DNA from: an uncultured Treponema sp.
Lineage (GTDB): Bacteria > Spirochaetota > Spirochaetia > Treponematales > Treponemataceae
Reading direction: 5' to 3'
DNA: 10,694 bases
Assembly: GCA_905236315.1 (NCBI GenBank)
Contig: CAJOPO010000142.1
Coordinates: 1-10,694 of the forward strand
Shown: in pieces, positions 1 through 7,436 of the stretch
Numbering within the stretch: position 1 is the first letter of the stretch
Layout of the letters: each line of letters starts with the position of its first letter
The notes under the pieces: generated by a model
Told to the model about the DNA's origin: nothing
The model's input: only the letters and a program-made list of their open reading frames with translations
Database searches by the model: none
Made by a program: the position numbers and the translations under genes

Positions 1-103
1 CCTGTGTTTTGTGTCAAGAGAAAAACACAAAAAAAATACTATTTTTTTACAAAAAATCCTTATAAATAAGAACTTTCTCATAAACGCATGTCAAAATATA
101 AAA
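1..103. other. AT-rich intergenic stretch, no gene seen
   Basis: No open frame with a ribosome binding site is visible here. Two simple symmetric elements are present. TTTTGTGT (7-14) is repeated inverted as ACACAAAA (25-32) around a 10-base spacer. A pure A/T palindrome with a central C spans 30-48. Neither looks like a convincing intrinsic terminator, because the first stem is followed by A rather than T residues and the second leaves no room for a loop. Any upstream gene must end before the window starts. Confidence 0.5.
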
Positions 104-204
104 AATGTACTACCTTAATGACACGAAGGCTATACCTTTATACCTCGAAGGTAGTACCTTTTACCCCTAAAGGTAGTACATTTCTACTATAAAGGTTATA
201 CCTT
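104..204. repeat. Five 13-bp palindromes at exact 22-bp period (operator or iteron-like array)
   Basis: Five copies of a 13-bp dyad, consensus AAGGTAnTACCTT, start at 104, 126, 148, 170 and 192, exactly 22 bp apart. The copies are AATGTACTACCTT, AAGGCTATACCTT, AAGGTAGTACCTT (perfect symmetry), AAGGTAGTACATT and AAGGTTATACCTT. The four 9-bp spacers between them are unrelated to each other, so selection appears to act on the dyads and their phasing rather than on a 22-bp duplication. Copy 1 is the exact reverse complement of copy 4. Two helical turns per unit would put every dyad on nearly the same DNA face, which suits cooperative binding of a dimeric regulator. The array ends about 45 bp upstream of the likely -35 box, a position that suits an activator or an extended repressor complex. 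An iteron role in replication is possible, but no Rep gene is visible. I do not recognise the cognate protein. Confidence 0.85.
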
Positions 205-242
205 TTTTTAGCACAGGCAAAAGCATAAAAAAAATTATTTAA

Positions 243-263
243 AACCTATTGACTTAGTAGGTT
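243..263. promoter_or_regulatory. Inverted repeat overlapping the -35 box (operator candidate)
   Basis: AACCTA (243-248) and TAGGTT (258-263) form a perfect six-base inverted repeat around TTGACTTAG. Of ten possible symmetric base pairs eight match. The -35 box TTGACT lies inside it, so a bound protein would block RNA polymerase. A similar element lies at 293-313. The shape resembles sites of Rrf2-family regulators (IscR/CymR type), which often control sulfur and Fe-S genes. That assignment is inference from shape only. Confidence 0.5.
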
Positions 264-278
264 AAAAAGATATATAAC
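249..278 (+). promoter_or_regulatory. Sigma70-type promoter for the leader and operon
   Basis: A near-consensus -35 box, TTGACT (249-254), is followed after 16 bp by TATATA (271-276), or after 18 bp by TATAAC (273-278). Transcription would start around 283-286, giving an untranslated segment of about 45 bases before the poly-Cys leader peptide. It is the best promoter-like sequence between the repeat array and the first gene. The start site is inferred, not observed. Confidence 0.6.
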
Positions 279-292
279 TAAAGTATCAAATA

Positions 293-313
293 AACCTATC
301 AAATTAATGGGTA
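293..313. promoter_or_regulatory. Second ACCTAT...GGT inverted repeat (operator candidate)
   Basis: ACCTATC and AATGGGT (within 294-312) form an imperfect dyad that shares the AACCTAT half-site of the element at 243-263 and lies 50 bp further on, just past the predicted transcription start. A pair of related dyads flanking a promoter is a common repressor arrangement. The symmetry here is weaker than at 243-263, so this is a candidate only. Confidence 0.35.
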
Positions 314-331
314 ATATAACAGGAGGACATG

Positions 332-412
332 ATGAAACTTTTCTTTGAAAAACTCGTTCGTGAAAATTTCCGCAATGGTATCATGTGCTGCTGTTGTTGC
401 CTTGCTGCATAA
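332..412 (+). CDS. Poly-cysteine leader peptide (26 aa), likely attenuator uORF
   Basis: A short frame behind a perfect AGGAGG (321-326) starts at ATG 332, five bases from the Shine-Dalgarno; an in-frame ATG at 329 is also possible but only two bases away. It encodes 26 residues beginning MKLFFEKLV. Residues 19-23 are five consecutive cysteines (codons TGC TGC TGT TGT TGC, 386-400), followed by LAA and TAA. Both cysteine codons are used. A run of one amino acid close to the end of a tiny, well-translated frame upstream of that amino acid's biosynthetic gene is the signature of a leader peptide that senses charged tRNA; poly-Cys uORFs with this role are known in mycobacteria. The next gene is cysK, 120 bp downstream. 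No strong intrinsic terminator is seen between them, so control may act through translation or Rho rather than a classical terminator hairpin. A small metal-binding peptide is the less likely alternative. Confidence 0.75.
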   Translation: MKLFFEKLVRENFRNGIMCCCCCLAA

Positions 413-464
413 AATACATCATTTATTTTTACCATACTGTCTAAACAACTTTTTTACATCCATA

Positions 465-498
465 GTATATCAAGCCTATATAAGTAGTCTTGGTGTAC
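465..498 (+). promoter_or_regulatory. Hairpin in the leader-cysK intergenic region
   Basis: GTATATCAAG (465-474) can pair along its full ten bases with CTTGGTGTAC (489-498), including two G-U pairs, around a 14-base loop. The tract after it is A/T-mixed (AATAATATATTT), not a T run, so it is not a typical intrinsic terminator. In addition 450-457 (TTTTTTAC) could pair, with G-U pairs, to the cysK Shine-Dalgarno region GTAAGGAG (519-526), enclosing this hairpin. The pair could thus form a ribosome-site sequestering fold downstream of the poly-Cys leader. An alternative reading of the same bases is a weak internal promoter (TTTACA 453-458, TATATA 477-482). Confidence 0.35.
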
Positions 499-532
499 AA
501 TAATATATTTCTATTAACGTAAGGAGAAAATT

Positions 533-1471
533 ATGTCAGAAATTAAACAAAGTGCATTGGAGCTTATTGGAAACACCCCTATCTTACAGCTAAACGGTTA
601 TGCAAAAAAGCAGGGCATAAAAGATGCCGTTATTCTTGCAAAACTTGAATATTTAAATCCTGCAGGAAGTGTAAAAGATAGAATTGCGCTTGCTATGATA
701 GAAAATGCAGAAGAGCAAGGCATATTAAAGCCAGGAGCTACAATTATAGAACCCACATCAGGAAATACTGGCATTGGTCTTGCCGCTGTTGCCGCTTCAA
801 AAGGATATAAAGCCATTTTAACCTTGCCTGAAACAATGAGCGTTGAACGCAGAAATCTACTAAAAGCCTATGGCGCAGAGATTGTTCTTACCGAAGGAGC
901 TAAAGGCATGAAAGGTGCTATAGCAAAAGCAGAAGAACTTCATGCTGCAACTCCCGGTTCCATTATACCAGGTCAATTTGAAAATCAAGCAAATCCTGCC
1001 ATTCATAAAAAAACAACTGGACCTGAAATATGGAAGCAGACAGACGGAAAAGTTGATATTTTTGTTGCAGGTGTTGGCACAGGTGGTACTTTAACAGGCG
1101 TGGGCGAATACTTAAAAGAACAAAATCCAAATGTAAAAGTTGTTGCCGTAGAACCTGCAACAAGCCCAGTGCTTTCTAAAGGAGAGGCTGGTCCTCACAA
1201 AATACAGGGAATTGGGGCAGGCTTTGTACCTAAAGTTTTAAATACAAAAATCTATGATGAAATTATTCCTATAGAAAACGAAGATGCTTTTGAAGAAGGA
1301 CGAGTCTTTGCCCAAAGTGAAGGAATCCTTGTTGGCATCTCTAGTGGAGCGGCTCTAAAGGCAGCACGCATACTTGCAGAACGCCCAGAAAACAAAGGAA
1401 AAAATATAGTGGTTCTTTTGCCTGATTCAGGCGACCGCTATTTAAGCACTCCGCTATTCACTAATAATTAG
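533..1471 (+). CDS. cysK: Cysteine synthase A (O-acetylserine sulfhydrylase)
   Basis: This 312-residue cytosolic PLP enzyme is expected to make L-cysteine from O-acetylserine and sulfide. The fold type II hallmarks are all present and the length is normal: PLP-binding lysine K48 in NPAGSVKDR, substrate-carboxylate loop TSGNTG (75-80), PLP-phosphate loop GTGGT (182-186), the [24 protein letters not shown] segment (205-224) typical of CysK, SSGAA (270-274), and the C-terminal [10 protein letters not shown] (297-306). ATG 533 sits six bases after AAGGAG (521-526). It is the first full-size gene after the poly-Cys leader and its stop codon overlaps the ribosome binding site of the next gene, so it is probably coupled to it. 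It looks catalytically intact, unlike the divergent paralogue at 3619-4635. The role in capturing sulfide released by the nitrogenase-like enzyme downstream is inferred from the neighbourhood. Confidence 0.95.
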   Translation: MSEIKQSALELIGNTPILQLNGYAKKQGIKDAVILAKLEYLNPAGSVKDRIALAMIENAEEQGILKPGATIIEPTSGNTGIGLAAVAASKGYKAILTLPETMSVERRNLLKAYGAEIVLTEGAKGMKGAIAKAEELHAATPGSIIPGQFENQANPAIHKKTTGPEIWKQTDGKVDIFVAGVGTGGTLTGVGEYLKEQNPNVKVVAVEPATSPVLSKGEAGPHKIQGIGAGFVPKVLNTKIYDEIIPIENEDAFEEGRVFAQSEGILVGISSGAALKAARILAERPENKGKNIVVLLPDSGDRYLSTPLFTNN

Positions 1472-1479
1472 AGGTTGAT

Positions 1480-2352
1480 ATGGCAAAACCTTTTTCCGAG
1501 ATAAAACAAAATCATCCATGCTTTGGAACAGGGCAAGCGGCAACAGGGCGCATTCACTTACCTGTTTGCCCAAATTGCAATATTGCTTGCCGCTTTTGCG
1601 AGCGTTCTATAAACACAAGTGAAAATAGGCCTGGTGTTACTGGGGCTGTGCTAAAGCCTACAGAAGCTATTTCTATTGTAAGAAAGGCATTGGAAATTAG
1701 CCCTGATATAAAAGTAGCGGGTATAGCAGGTCCTGGTGATACACTTGCAAGCGACAATGCCTTTAAGACATTTGAGTTAATCGAACAAGAGTTTCCTCAT
1801 CTTATAAAGTGTATGAGCACAAACGGTCTTATGCTTAGCGAAAAAGCAGATGAGGTTATAAAAACAGGGATAGACACTCTTACCGTAACAGTAAACGCCG
1901 TTGACCCAAAAATAGAAGCAAAGCTAAATGATTACATCATTTATAAGGGTAGAAAAATTAAGGGGGAAGAAGGGGCTGCCATACTCATTAAAAATCAACT
2001 AGAAGGAATAAGAAAAATAGCAAAGGCGGGAATTATCGTAAAAGTAAATACTGTGCTTGTTCCTAGCATAAATGCAAGTCATATTGCAGAGATTGCAAGG
2101 ACGGTTGCAAAAGAGGGAGCAAGCAAATACAACATAATTCCGCTTATTCCCACTGCAAAACTAAAAGATGAACAGCCACCAACTTGTCAACAGATACATG
2201 AAGCGCGACATGAGGCTAGTAAGTACATAGAATTATTCTTGCACTGCAATCATTGTAGAGCAGATGCAGTAGGGGTTCCTGGAAAAACAGATTTTGCAAA
2301 ATTACTATATGCGAATTACGGAATGGTAAAGGAGAACTTTGCTCATGGATAA
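1480..2352 (+). CDS. nifB: NifB-family radical SAM cofactor maturase, lacking the NifX domain
   Basis: The family fuses two 4Fe-4S clusters and inserts a carbide to build the 8Fe-9S-C NifB-co precursor used by nitrogenases. This 290-residue protein shows the whole NifB signature: HPCF with C14, the radical SAM cysteines C33, C37 and C40 (PNCNIACRFCERS), RPGV, GIAGPGDTLA (80-90), the CMSTNGL segment (111-117), and the C-terminal HCNHCRADAVG with C256 and C259. It ends there, so the NifX-like domain fused to many NifB proteins is absent and is instead encoded by the next gene, as in shorter archaeal-type NifB. ATG 1480 is five bases from GAGG (1471-1474), which overlaps the cysK stop. Because NifB is needed only for a nitrogenase-type cofactor, it implies that the NifD/NifK-like enzyme downstream carries an Fe-S-C cluster rather than a simple 4Fe-4S cluster. 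Family assignment is firm; the precise cofactor is inferred. Confidence 0.92.
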   Translation: MAKPFSEIKQNHPCFGTGQAATGRIHLPVCPNCNIACRFCERSINTSENRPGVTGAVLKPTEAISIVRKALEISPDIKVAGIAGPGDTLASDNAFKTFELIEQEFPHLIKCMSTNGLMLSEKADEVIKTGIDTLTVTVNAVDPKIEAKLNDYIIYKGRKIKGEEGAAILIKNQLEGIRKIAKAGIIVKVNTVLVPSINASHIAEIARTVAKEGASKYNIIPLIPTAKLKDEQPPTCQQIHEARHEASKYIELFLHCNHCRADAVGVPGKTDFAKLLYANYGMVKENFAHG

Positions 2353-2716
2353 TGCTCAGGGGGAGAAATATAAAATTGCTTTAGCGTCTACTGATGGAAA
2401 AAATGTAAATGTTCATTATGGTAGAGCAAGTGAGTTTTATATATTTTGCATTGACGATGATGAAGGCTATGATTTTTTAGAAAAAAGAACAGTTTCCCCT
2501 GTTTGCCTTGAAGGTCGTCATATAAAAAGCCAAATGGAGCAAAGCGTTTCTTTATTTACAGATTGTAAATATGTTGGAGCGAGCAGAATAGGTAGCGGAG
2601 CACTTTCAAGTTTAACAGCAAAGGGCATTAGAGCAATGGAACTTCCTGGTACTATAGAAGACGCTATAGTAAAGATTTGGAAGTATAACCGCATACAAGG
2701 ATTATTTAATTTATAA
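2345..2716 (+). CDS. NifX/NafY-like iron-sulfur cofactor-binding protein
   Basis: This protein of 123 residues belongs to the dinitrogenase iron-molybdenum cofactor biosynthesis family (NifX, NafY and the C-terminal domain of NifB). The core YKIALASTDG with NVHYGRASEFYIF near the N-terminus is the usual cofactor-binding start, and the segment around GASRIGSGALSSLTAKGI matches the family's second conserved strand-loop. Such proteins bind and carry NifB-co or related clusters. I chose ATG 2345, which overlaps the nifB stop by eight bases and is ten bases from AAGGAG (2329-2334); a TTG at 2339 in the same frame is closer to the Shine-Dalgarno and cannot be excluded. The overlap suggests translational coupling, so NifB and this protein may act as the two halves of the usual NifB-NifX fusion. 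A five-base stem, AACTT/AAGTT (2721-2734), follows just before the next ribosome binding site. Its exact role is inferred. Confidence 0.85.
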   Translation: MDNAQGEKYKIALASTDGKNVNVHYGRASEFYIFCIDDDEGYDFLEKRTVSPVCLEGRHIKSQMEQSVSLFTDCKYVGASRIGSGALSSLTAKGIRAMELPGTIEDAIVKIWKYNRIQGLFNL

Positions 2717-3595
<879 letters not shown>

Positions 3596-3618
3596 AATAC
3601 CAAAAAGGATTTTTTACT

Positions 3619-4635
3619 ATGGCAAAGATTTATAATTCAATTACAGAACTAATTGGGCACACGCCCATTGTAGAGTTTCACAGACTTGAAAAAGTTCTTG
3701 GCTTAAAAGGCAGAATAGCAGGAAAGCTAGAATACTTTAATCCCGCTGGTTCTCACAAAGACCGTGCTGCACTGGAAATAATTGAAAGTGCAGAAAAGAG
3801 AGGAGAAATCAGTGCAGATAAAACCACTATTGTAGAGTTTACAAGCGGCAACATGGGAGTTGGCATAGCTTCTGTTGCGGCGGCAAAAGGCTATAAGTTT
3901 AAAATTGGAATACAAAATGGAGTTTCCGTTGAACGAAAAAAACTTATGGAAGCCTACAATGCACAGATAGCAGAGCCTCCTAAAGAACTTGTAGCAGGTG
4001 TTTTTGAAAAAGGTATAAAGGCCTTTGATGATGTATACGCATGGTTTTTGCAAACAACACCTAACGGCTGGACTTCAAGACAACTTTCAAATCCTGATAA
4101 CGTTGCAGCTCACTATAAGCATACAGGACCTGAAATCTGGGAAGATACAGACGGAAAGGTTGATGTCTTTGTTGGGGGAGTTGGAACAGGTGGAAGTAGT
4201 CATGGCATTGGAAAATTTCTTAAAGAAAAAAATAAGAATGTAAAGATTGTCATTGCTCAACCTGATAAAAATGATGTTGAAACCCCTCTTGTAAAAGGAG
4301 CGGAGGATGGAGGCTTTCATGGAATACATGCTGTGTATGATGAAAACGGCTTAAACGCTATGGCTCCAGAAAACTTTAATCAAGAGGTGGTTGATGAGTA
4401 TGAAACTATTACGTATTCAGAAACCTTAAAAGCAGTACATCTACTTGCCCATTATGAAGGAATATTTGTTGGTGCTTCAAGCGGAGCAGCCCTTGCTGTT
4501 GCAATAAAGCAAGCCTTAAAAGAAGAAAATAAAGGCAAACTTATAGTTCCACTGTTGCCAGATAACGGAGAACGTTATTTGAGTGAAGACCTTCAGAGCG
4601 TAAGATATGATATAGAAAGCAAAGTTGAATTTTAA
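3619..4635 (+). CDS. Divergent cysteine synthase/CBS-family PLP enzyme
   Basis: This 338-residue fold type II PLP enzyme is a paralogue of the CysK at 533-1471. Retained: PLP lysine K47 (NPAGSHKDR), PLP-phosphate loop GTGGSSHG (189-196), SSGAA (287-291) and PDNGERYLSE (314-323). Changed: the substrate loop is TSGNMG (75-80) in place of TSGNTG, so a threonine that normally contacts the substrate carboxylate is methionine; the EP of the usual VEP motif is QP (AQPD, 213-216); and there are extra residues around 135-160 (FDDVYAWFLQTTPNGWTS) and a longer C-terminus. Loop changes at this site occur in family members with other substrates, such as SbnA (GNLG). It probably performs a beta-replacement or beta-elimination on a different substrate. 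It lies between the NifH- and NifD-like genes, 23 bp and 15 bp from each, which ties it to the reductase. ATG 3619 is nine bases from AAAGGA. The reaction is not known. Confidence 0.88.
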   Translation: MAKIYNSITELIGHTPIVEFHRLEKVLGLKGRIAGKLEYFNPAGSHKDRAALEIIESAEKRGEISADKTTIVEFTSGNMGVGIASVAAAKGYKFKIGIQNGVSVERKKLMEAYNAQIAEPPKELVAGVFEKGIKAFDDVYAWFLQTTPNGWTSRQLSNPDNVAAHYKHTGPEIWEDTDGKVDVFVGGVGTGGSSHGIGKFLKEKNKNVKIVIAQPDKNDVETPLVKGAEDGGFHGIHAVYDENGLNAMAPENFNQEVVDEYETITYSETLKAVHLLAHYEGIFVGASSGAALAVAIKQALKEENKGKLIVPLLPDNGERYLSEDLQSVRYDIESKVEF

Positions 4636-4650
4636 AATTAGGAGTATATT

Positions 4651-6135
4651 ATGGCTGTGAATTTAAATTCTTCCAATGTGGCAACAAGAGAAAACCGCAT
4701 TGGCTCTATAACAGGCTACATAGGCAATCTAAAAGACCTAGCAGAAAAGTCTGAATGTGGCACATTAAAAGGCTGCTCAAGATGTTTTTCTCAATCTAGC
4801 ACCTGTCTTTCAAGTTGTGCCTTAGGGCAACTTTCTGCCATACGTGATGTTGCTATAATTCATCATGGACCTGCAGGCTGCTCTGTGGCAAGTGCAGGGA
4901 CTTACTACCTTGATAAAGTTATGGCAAAAAAACGTGGCGTTACAAATAGCACTGTTTATGTTGGAACTGATATGAATGAGCAAGATACCATCTTTGGTTC
5001 TACAGAAAAGTTGCGACAAATTGTTCTTGAAGTAAACAGACGCTACTCTCCAAAGGCAATATTTGTAACAAGTTCATGCGCTACAGGAATTATTGGAGAA
5101 GATATTGATAGCGTTGTTGATGACCTAAAGGCAGAAATAGAAGTGCCTATTGTAGCCGTTCACTGCGAGGGCTTTAAGTCAAGAATATGGGCTACAGGCT
5201 TTGATATTTCAGACCATGCAGTTCTTTCTTCAATAGTAAAGCCACCTAAGCAAAAGAGAAACACCATAAACTTTAAAAACTTTTATGAAAGCGCACGCCC
5301 AGAAATCATAGAGATTTTTAAGAACTTTGACTTGGAACCAATTTTCCTTTATTGCAATTCCACAGTAGAAGAGTTAAGCCATATTTCTGAATCCCTTGCT
5401 ACAACCTGCGTATGTGGAACTCTTGGAAACTATTTGGGAAATGCCCTTGAAGAAAAATATGGAGTGCCTTATGTTCGCAGCATAAATCAGTGTGGAATTA
5501 CAGGCTTTGAAACATGGCTTAGAGAAATAGGCAAGGTAACAAATCGTAGCGATAAAGTTGAAAAATATATTCAAGAACAGAGGGCGATTTACCTACCTCA
5601 GATTGAAGAGTTAAAAAAAGAATTAAAGGGATTGCGTGCTGTAATAGGAATGGGGCCTGGATATACATTTGAAGTTTCTCGTGTATTAAATGAATTGGGC
5701 ATTGAGGTTGTGTGGGCATTAGCATGGCACTATGACAAAAAATATGAAAACGGAGATGTTCCTCCTTCTATGAAGTATCTTTTAGATAACGATATAAACT
5801 TTGAAGCAAGTATAGCAGACCAGCAAAACTTTGAAGTGATGAATATACTTCACAAATACAAGCCCGATTTATATCTATCTAGGCATCCTGGTTCAACAGT
5901 CTGGGCTATAAAAAATGGAACTTCCGCTGTGTATGTTGCAGATGAATATATGATTTTTGGATATAAACATACGCTAGAATTTGCAAAAACGATATTAGAC
6001 AGTATTCGTAATCGTAGCTTTGAACAAAATCTAGCGCGCAGAGTAAAGTTGCCATACACAGATTGGTGGTACAATCAAGACGTAGGAACATTCTTAGAAT
6101 CAGAGGGAGAAAAGAAAAATGGCAAAACTGCTTGA
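4651..6135 (+). CDS. NifD-like catalytic subunit of a nitrogenase-like reductase
   Basis: This 494-residue protein is homologous to NifD. P-cluster ligand candidates are C52 (or C56), C77 in HHGPAGCS and C143 in SSCATGIIGED. For the active-site cofactor, C255 (TTCVCGTLGNYLG...EEKYG) aligns without gaps to A. vinelandii NifD Cys275, and H440 (FGYKHTLEFA) fits His442. In contrast, the segment after CEGF (172-175), aligned without gaps to NifD 183-202, gives W180 at Gln191 and F184 at His195, two residues essential for N2 reduction; Arg96 is also not kept. The enzyme thus likely binds a nitrogenase-type cluster but acts on a larger or more hydrophobic substrate. Five cysteines crowd residues 36-56. 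ATG 4651 is six bases from AGGAG, and its end overlaps the NifK-like start by 17 bases. Homology is by eye; function (possibly C-S bond reduction, as in MarD) is inferred. Confidence 0.88.
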   Translation: MAVNLNSSNVATRENRIGSITGYIGNLKDLAEKSECGTLKGCSRCFSQSSTCLSSCALGQLSAIRDVAIIHHGPAGCSVASAGTYYLDKVMAKKRGVTNSTVYVGTDMNEQDTIFGSTEKLRQIVLEVNRRYSPKAIFVTSSCATGIIGEDIDSVVDDLKAEIEVPIVAVHCEGFKSRIWATGFDISDHAVLSSIVKPPKQKRNTINFKNFYESARPEIIEIFKNFDLEPIFLYCNSTVEELSHISESLATTCVCGTLGNYLGNALEEKYGVPYVRSINQCGITGFETWLREIGKVTNRSDKVEKYIQEQRAIYLPQIEELKKELKGLRAVIGMGPGYTFEVSRVLNELGIEVVWALAWHYDKKYENGDVPPSMKYLLDNDINFEASIADQQNFEVMNILHKYKPDLYLSRHPGSTVWAIKNGTSAVYVADEYMIFGYKHTLEFAKTILDSIRNRSFEQNLARRVKLPYTDWWYNQDVGTFLESEGEKKNGKTA

Positions 6136-7423
6136 TAAACAAAGATATAAATGTGCTTTAGGAGCAATGCAAACGGTGCAGGCTATAAGCCGAGCGATTC
6201 CTATACTTCATTCAGGACCTGGTTGTGCACAAAAACTTTCTGATTCAACAGGAAGTTCAGGATATTTTTCACCTAATATATTTCCTTGCACAAGTATAAA
6301 CGAAAAAGATGTTGTATTTGGTGGAACAAAGAAACTTGCTTCAACTATTGAAAACGCACTAAAAGTCATAGACGCTGACTTATACGTTGTTCTTACAGGC
6401 TGTATTCCAGAAATTGTGGGAGATGATAGCGGAGAAGTCGTAAGTAGATTTGCAGAAAGCTCAAAGCCTGTTATATATGCTTCTACCGCAGGCTTTAAGG
6501 GCAACAACTACAAGGGACACGAGCAGGTTGTAAATGCAATTATTGAACAATATTTAAAGAAAAGCGACAGTCAAGAAAAGATTAAAGGGCTTGTAAATAT
6601 TTGGGCAGATGTTCCGTATCAAGATTTGTTTTGGCTTGGAAACTTACATGAGCTAGAAAATCTTGTAGCGGAATTAGGTTTAACGCCTAACACAATTTTT
6701 GGCTATGAAAAAGGAATAAAAAATATTGATTTAATTCCTAAAGCAGAATTTAATCTTCTTGTATCTCCATGGGTTGGTCTTAAAAACGTAAAGGCCTTAG
6801 AAAAAAAGTTTGGCACTCCCTATCTCCATTACCCTACTCTTCCTGTGGGTGCTACAGAAACAAGTAAGTTTTTAAGAGAAGTAGGAAAGTTTGCAGGTGT
6901 TTCATAAGAAAAAACAGAAAGCGTAATTAACGCTCACGAAAAATATTTTTATTATCTTATAGAACGCTATGCAGATTTGTTTTTGGAAAACAGAGTTATT
7001 AATAAACAGTTTTCAGTTGTTGCAGATGCCCAATACGCTCTTGCTATAACAAAGTTTCTTGTTAATGATTTGGGATTGTTCCCTGCTAAACAATTTATCA
7101 CGGATGACACTCCTAAAGAATTGCAAAAATCAATTTCTCAAGAATTCAAGAAACTTAACTATGGTATTGAAGCGGAAGTTGATTTTATAACAGACAGCTA
7201 TAAAATCCATGAGCAAATCAAAGCTCATGACTATCATGGCTACCCACTAATACTAGGAAGCTACTATGACAAGGAAGTTACTGAACAGCTAAAAGGCAAC
7301 TTCTTAAATATAGCATGGCCTGTACAGGATAAAGTTGTGCTTGATGATTTTTACTGTGGCTATACAGGTGGCATAAGGCTTATAGAAGACATATATTCTG
7401 TAGCAGTACAAAGATTCAATTAA
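6119..7423 (+). pseudogene. NifK-like subunit interrupted by one in-frame TAA
   Basis: The frame encodes a 434-codon NifK/NifE-like protein, normal for this family, but codon 263 (6905-6907) is TAA. The first part (262 residues) has the P-cluster cysteines C12 (KCALGAMQ), C36 (HSGPGCAQK) and C95 (TGCIPEIVGDD), plus FPCTSINEKDVVFGGTKKL (56-74). The second part (6908-7423) continues in exactly the same frame, without indel, and carries the expected C-terminal domain: FSVVADAQYALAITKFL, then GYPLILGSYYD, WPVQDKVVL and GYTGGIRLIEDIY. No ribosome binding site precedes it; the only nearby start is a TTG at 6977. One base change, for instance AAA to TAA, would explain the break. ATG 6119 is nine bases after GAGGGAG, inside the end of the NifD-like gene. 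The subunit would pair with the NifD-like protein and share the P-cluster. Truncation should remove its last third and probably abolish the complex. Recent nonsense mutation, strain variation or an assembly error are the options. Confidence 0.85.
6905..6907 (+). other. In-frame TAA interrupting the NifK-like gene
   Basis: The stop codon lies in the context GTT TCA TAA GAA AAA ACA. The reading frame is open from 6119 up to it and from it to the TAA at 7421-7423, with family-like sequence on both sides. Known programmed recoding uses UGA (selenocysteine) or UAG (pyrrolysine), and several other genes in this window end in TAA, so reassignment is not supported. Confidence 0.9.
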
Positions 7424-7436
7424 AAAGGAGCTATTT

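Noticed and set aside
7..48. Inverted repeat and A/T palindrome as an intrinsic terminator of an upstream gene
   Set aside because: The TTTTGTGT/ACACAAAA stem is weak and followed by A residues, and the 30-48 palindrome leaves a single-base loop.
104..204. Reading the 22-bp periodic array as a CRISPR
   Set aside because: Repeats of 13 bp with 9-bp spacers are far too short, the repeats are symmetric dyads, and no cas gene is present.
598..816. Open frames on the minus strand across the operon (for example 598-816, 2773-3057, 3727-4053, 6208-6507)
   Set aside because: They lie antisense to strongly supported genes, show no recognisable motifs or ribosome sites, and their translations are the low-complexity shadow expected from the coding strand.
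4025..4243. Alternative + strand frame inside the second cysteine-synthase gene
   Set aside because: It overlaps a frame with full PLP-enzyme motifs and has no Shine-Dalgarno or known similarity.
6905..6976. Treating 6977-7423 as an independent gene starting at TTG 6977
   Set aside because: There is no ribosome binding site, the frame continues unbroken from the TAA at 6905, and the sequence is the expected C-terminal domain of the NifK-like protein.
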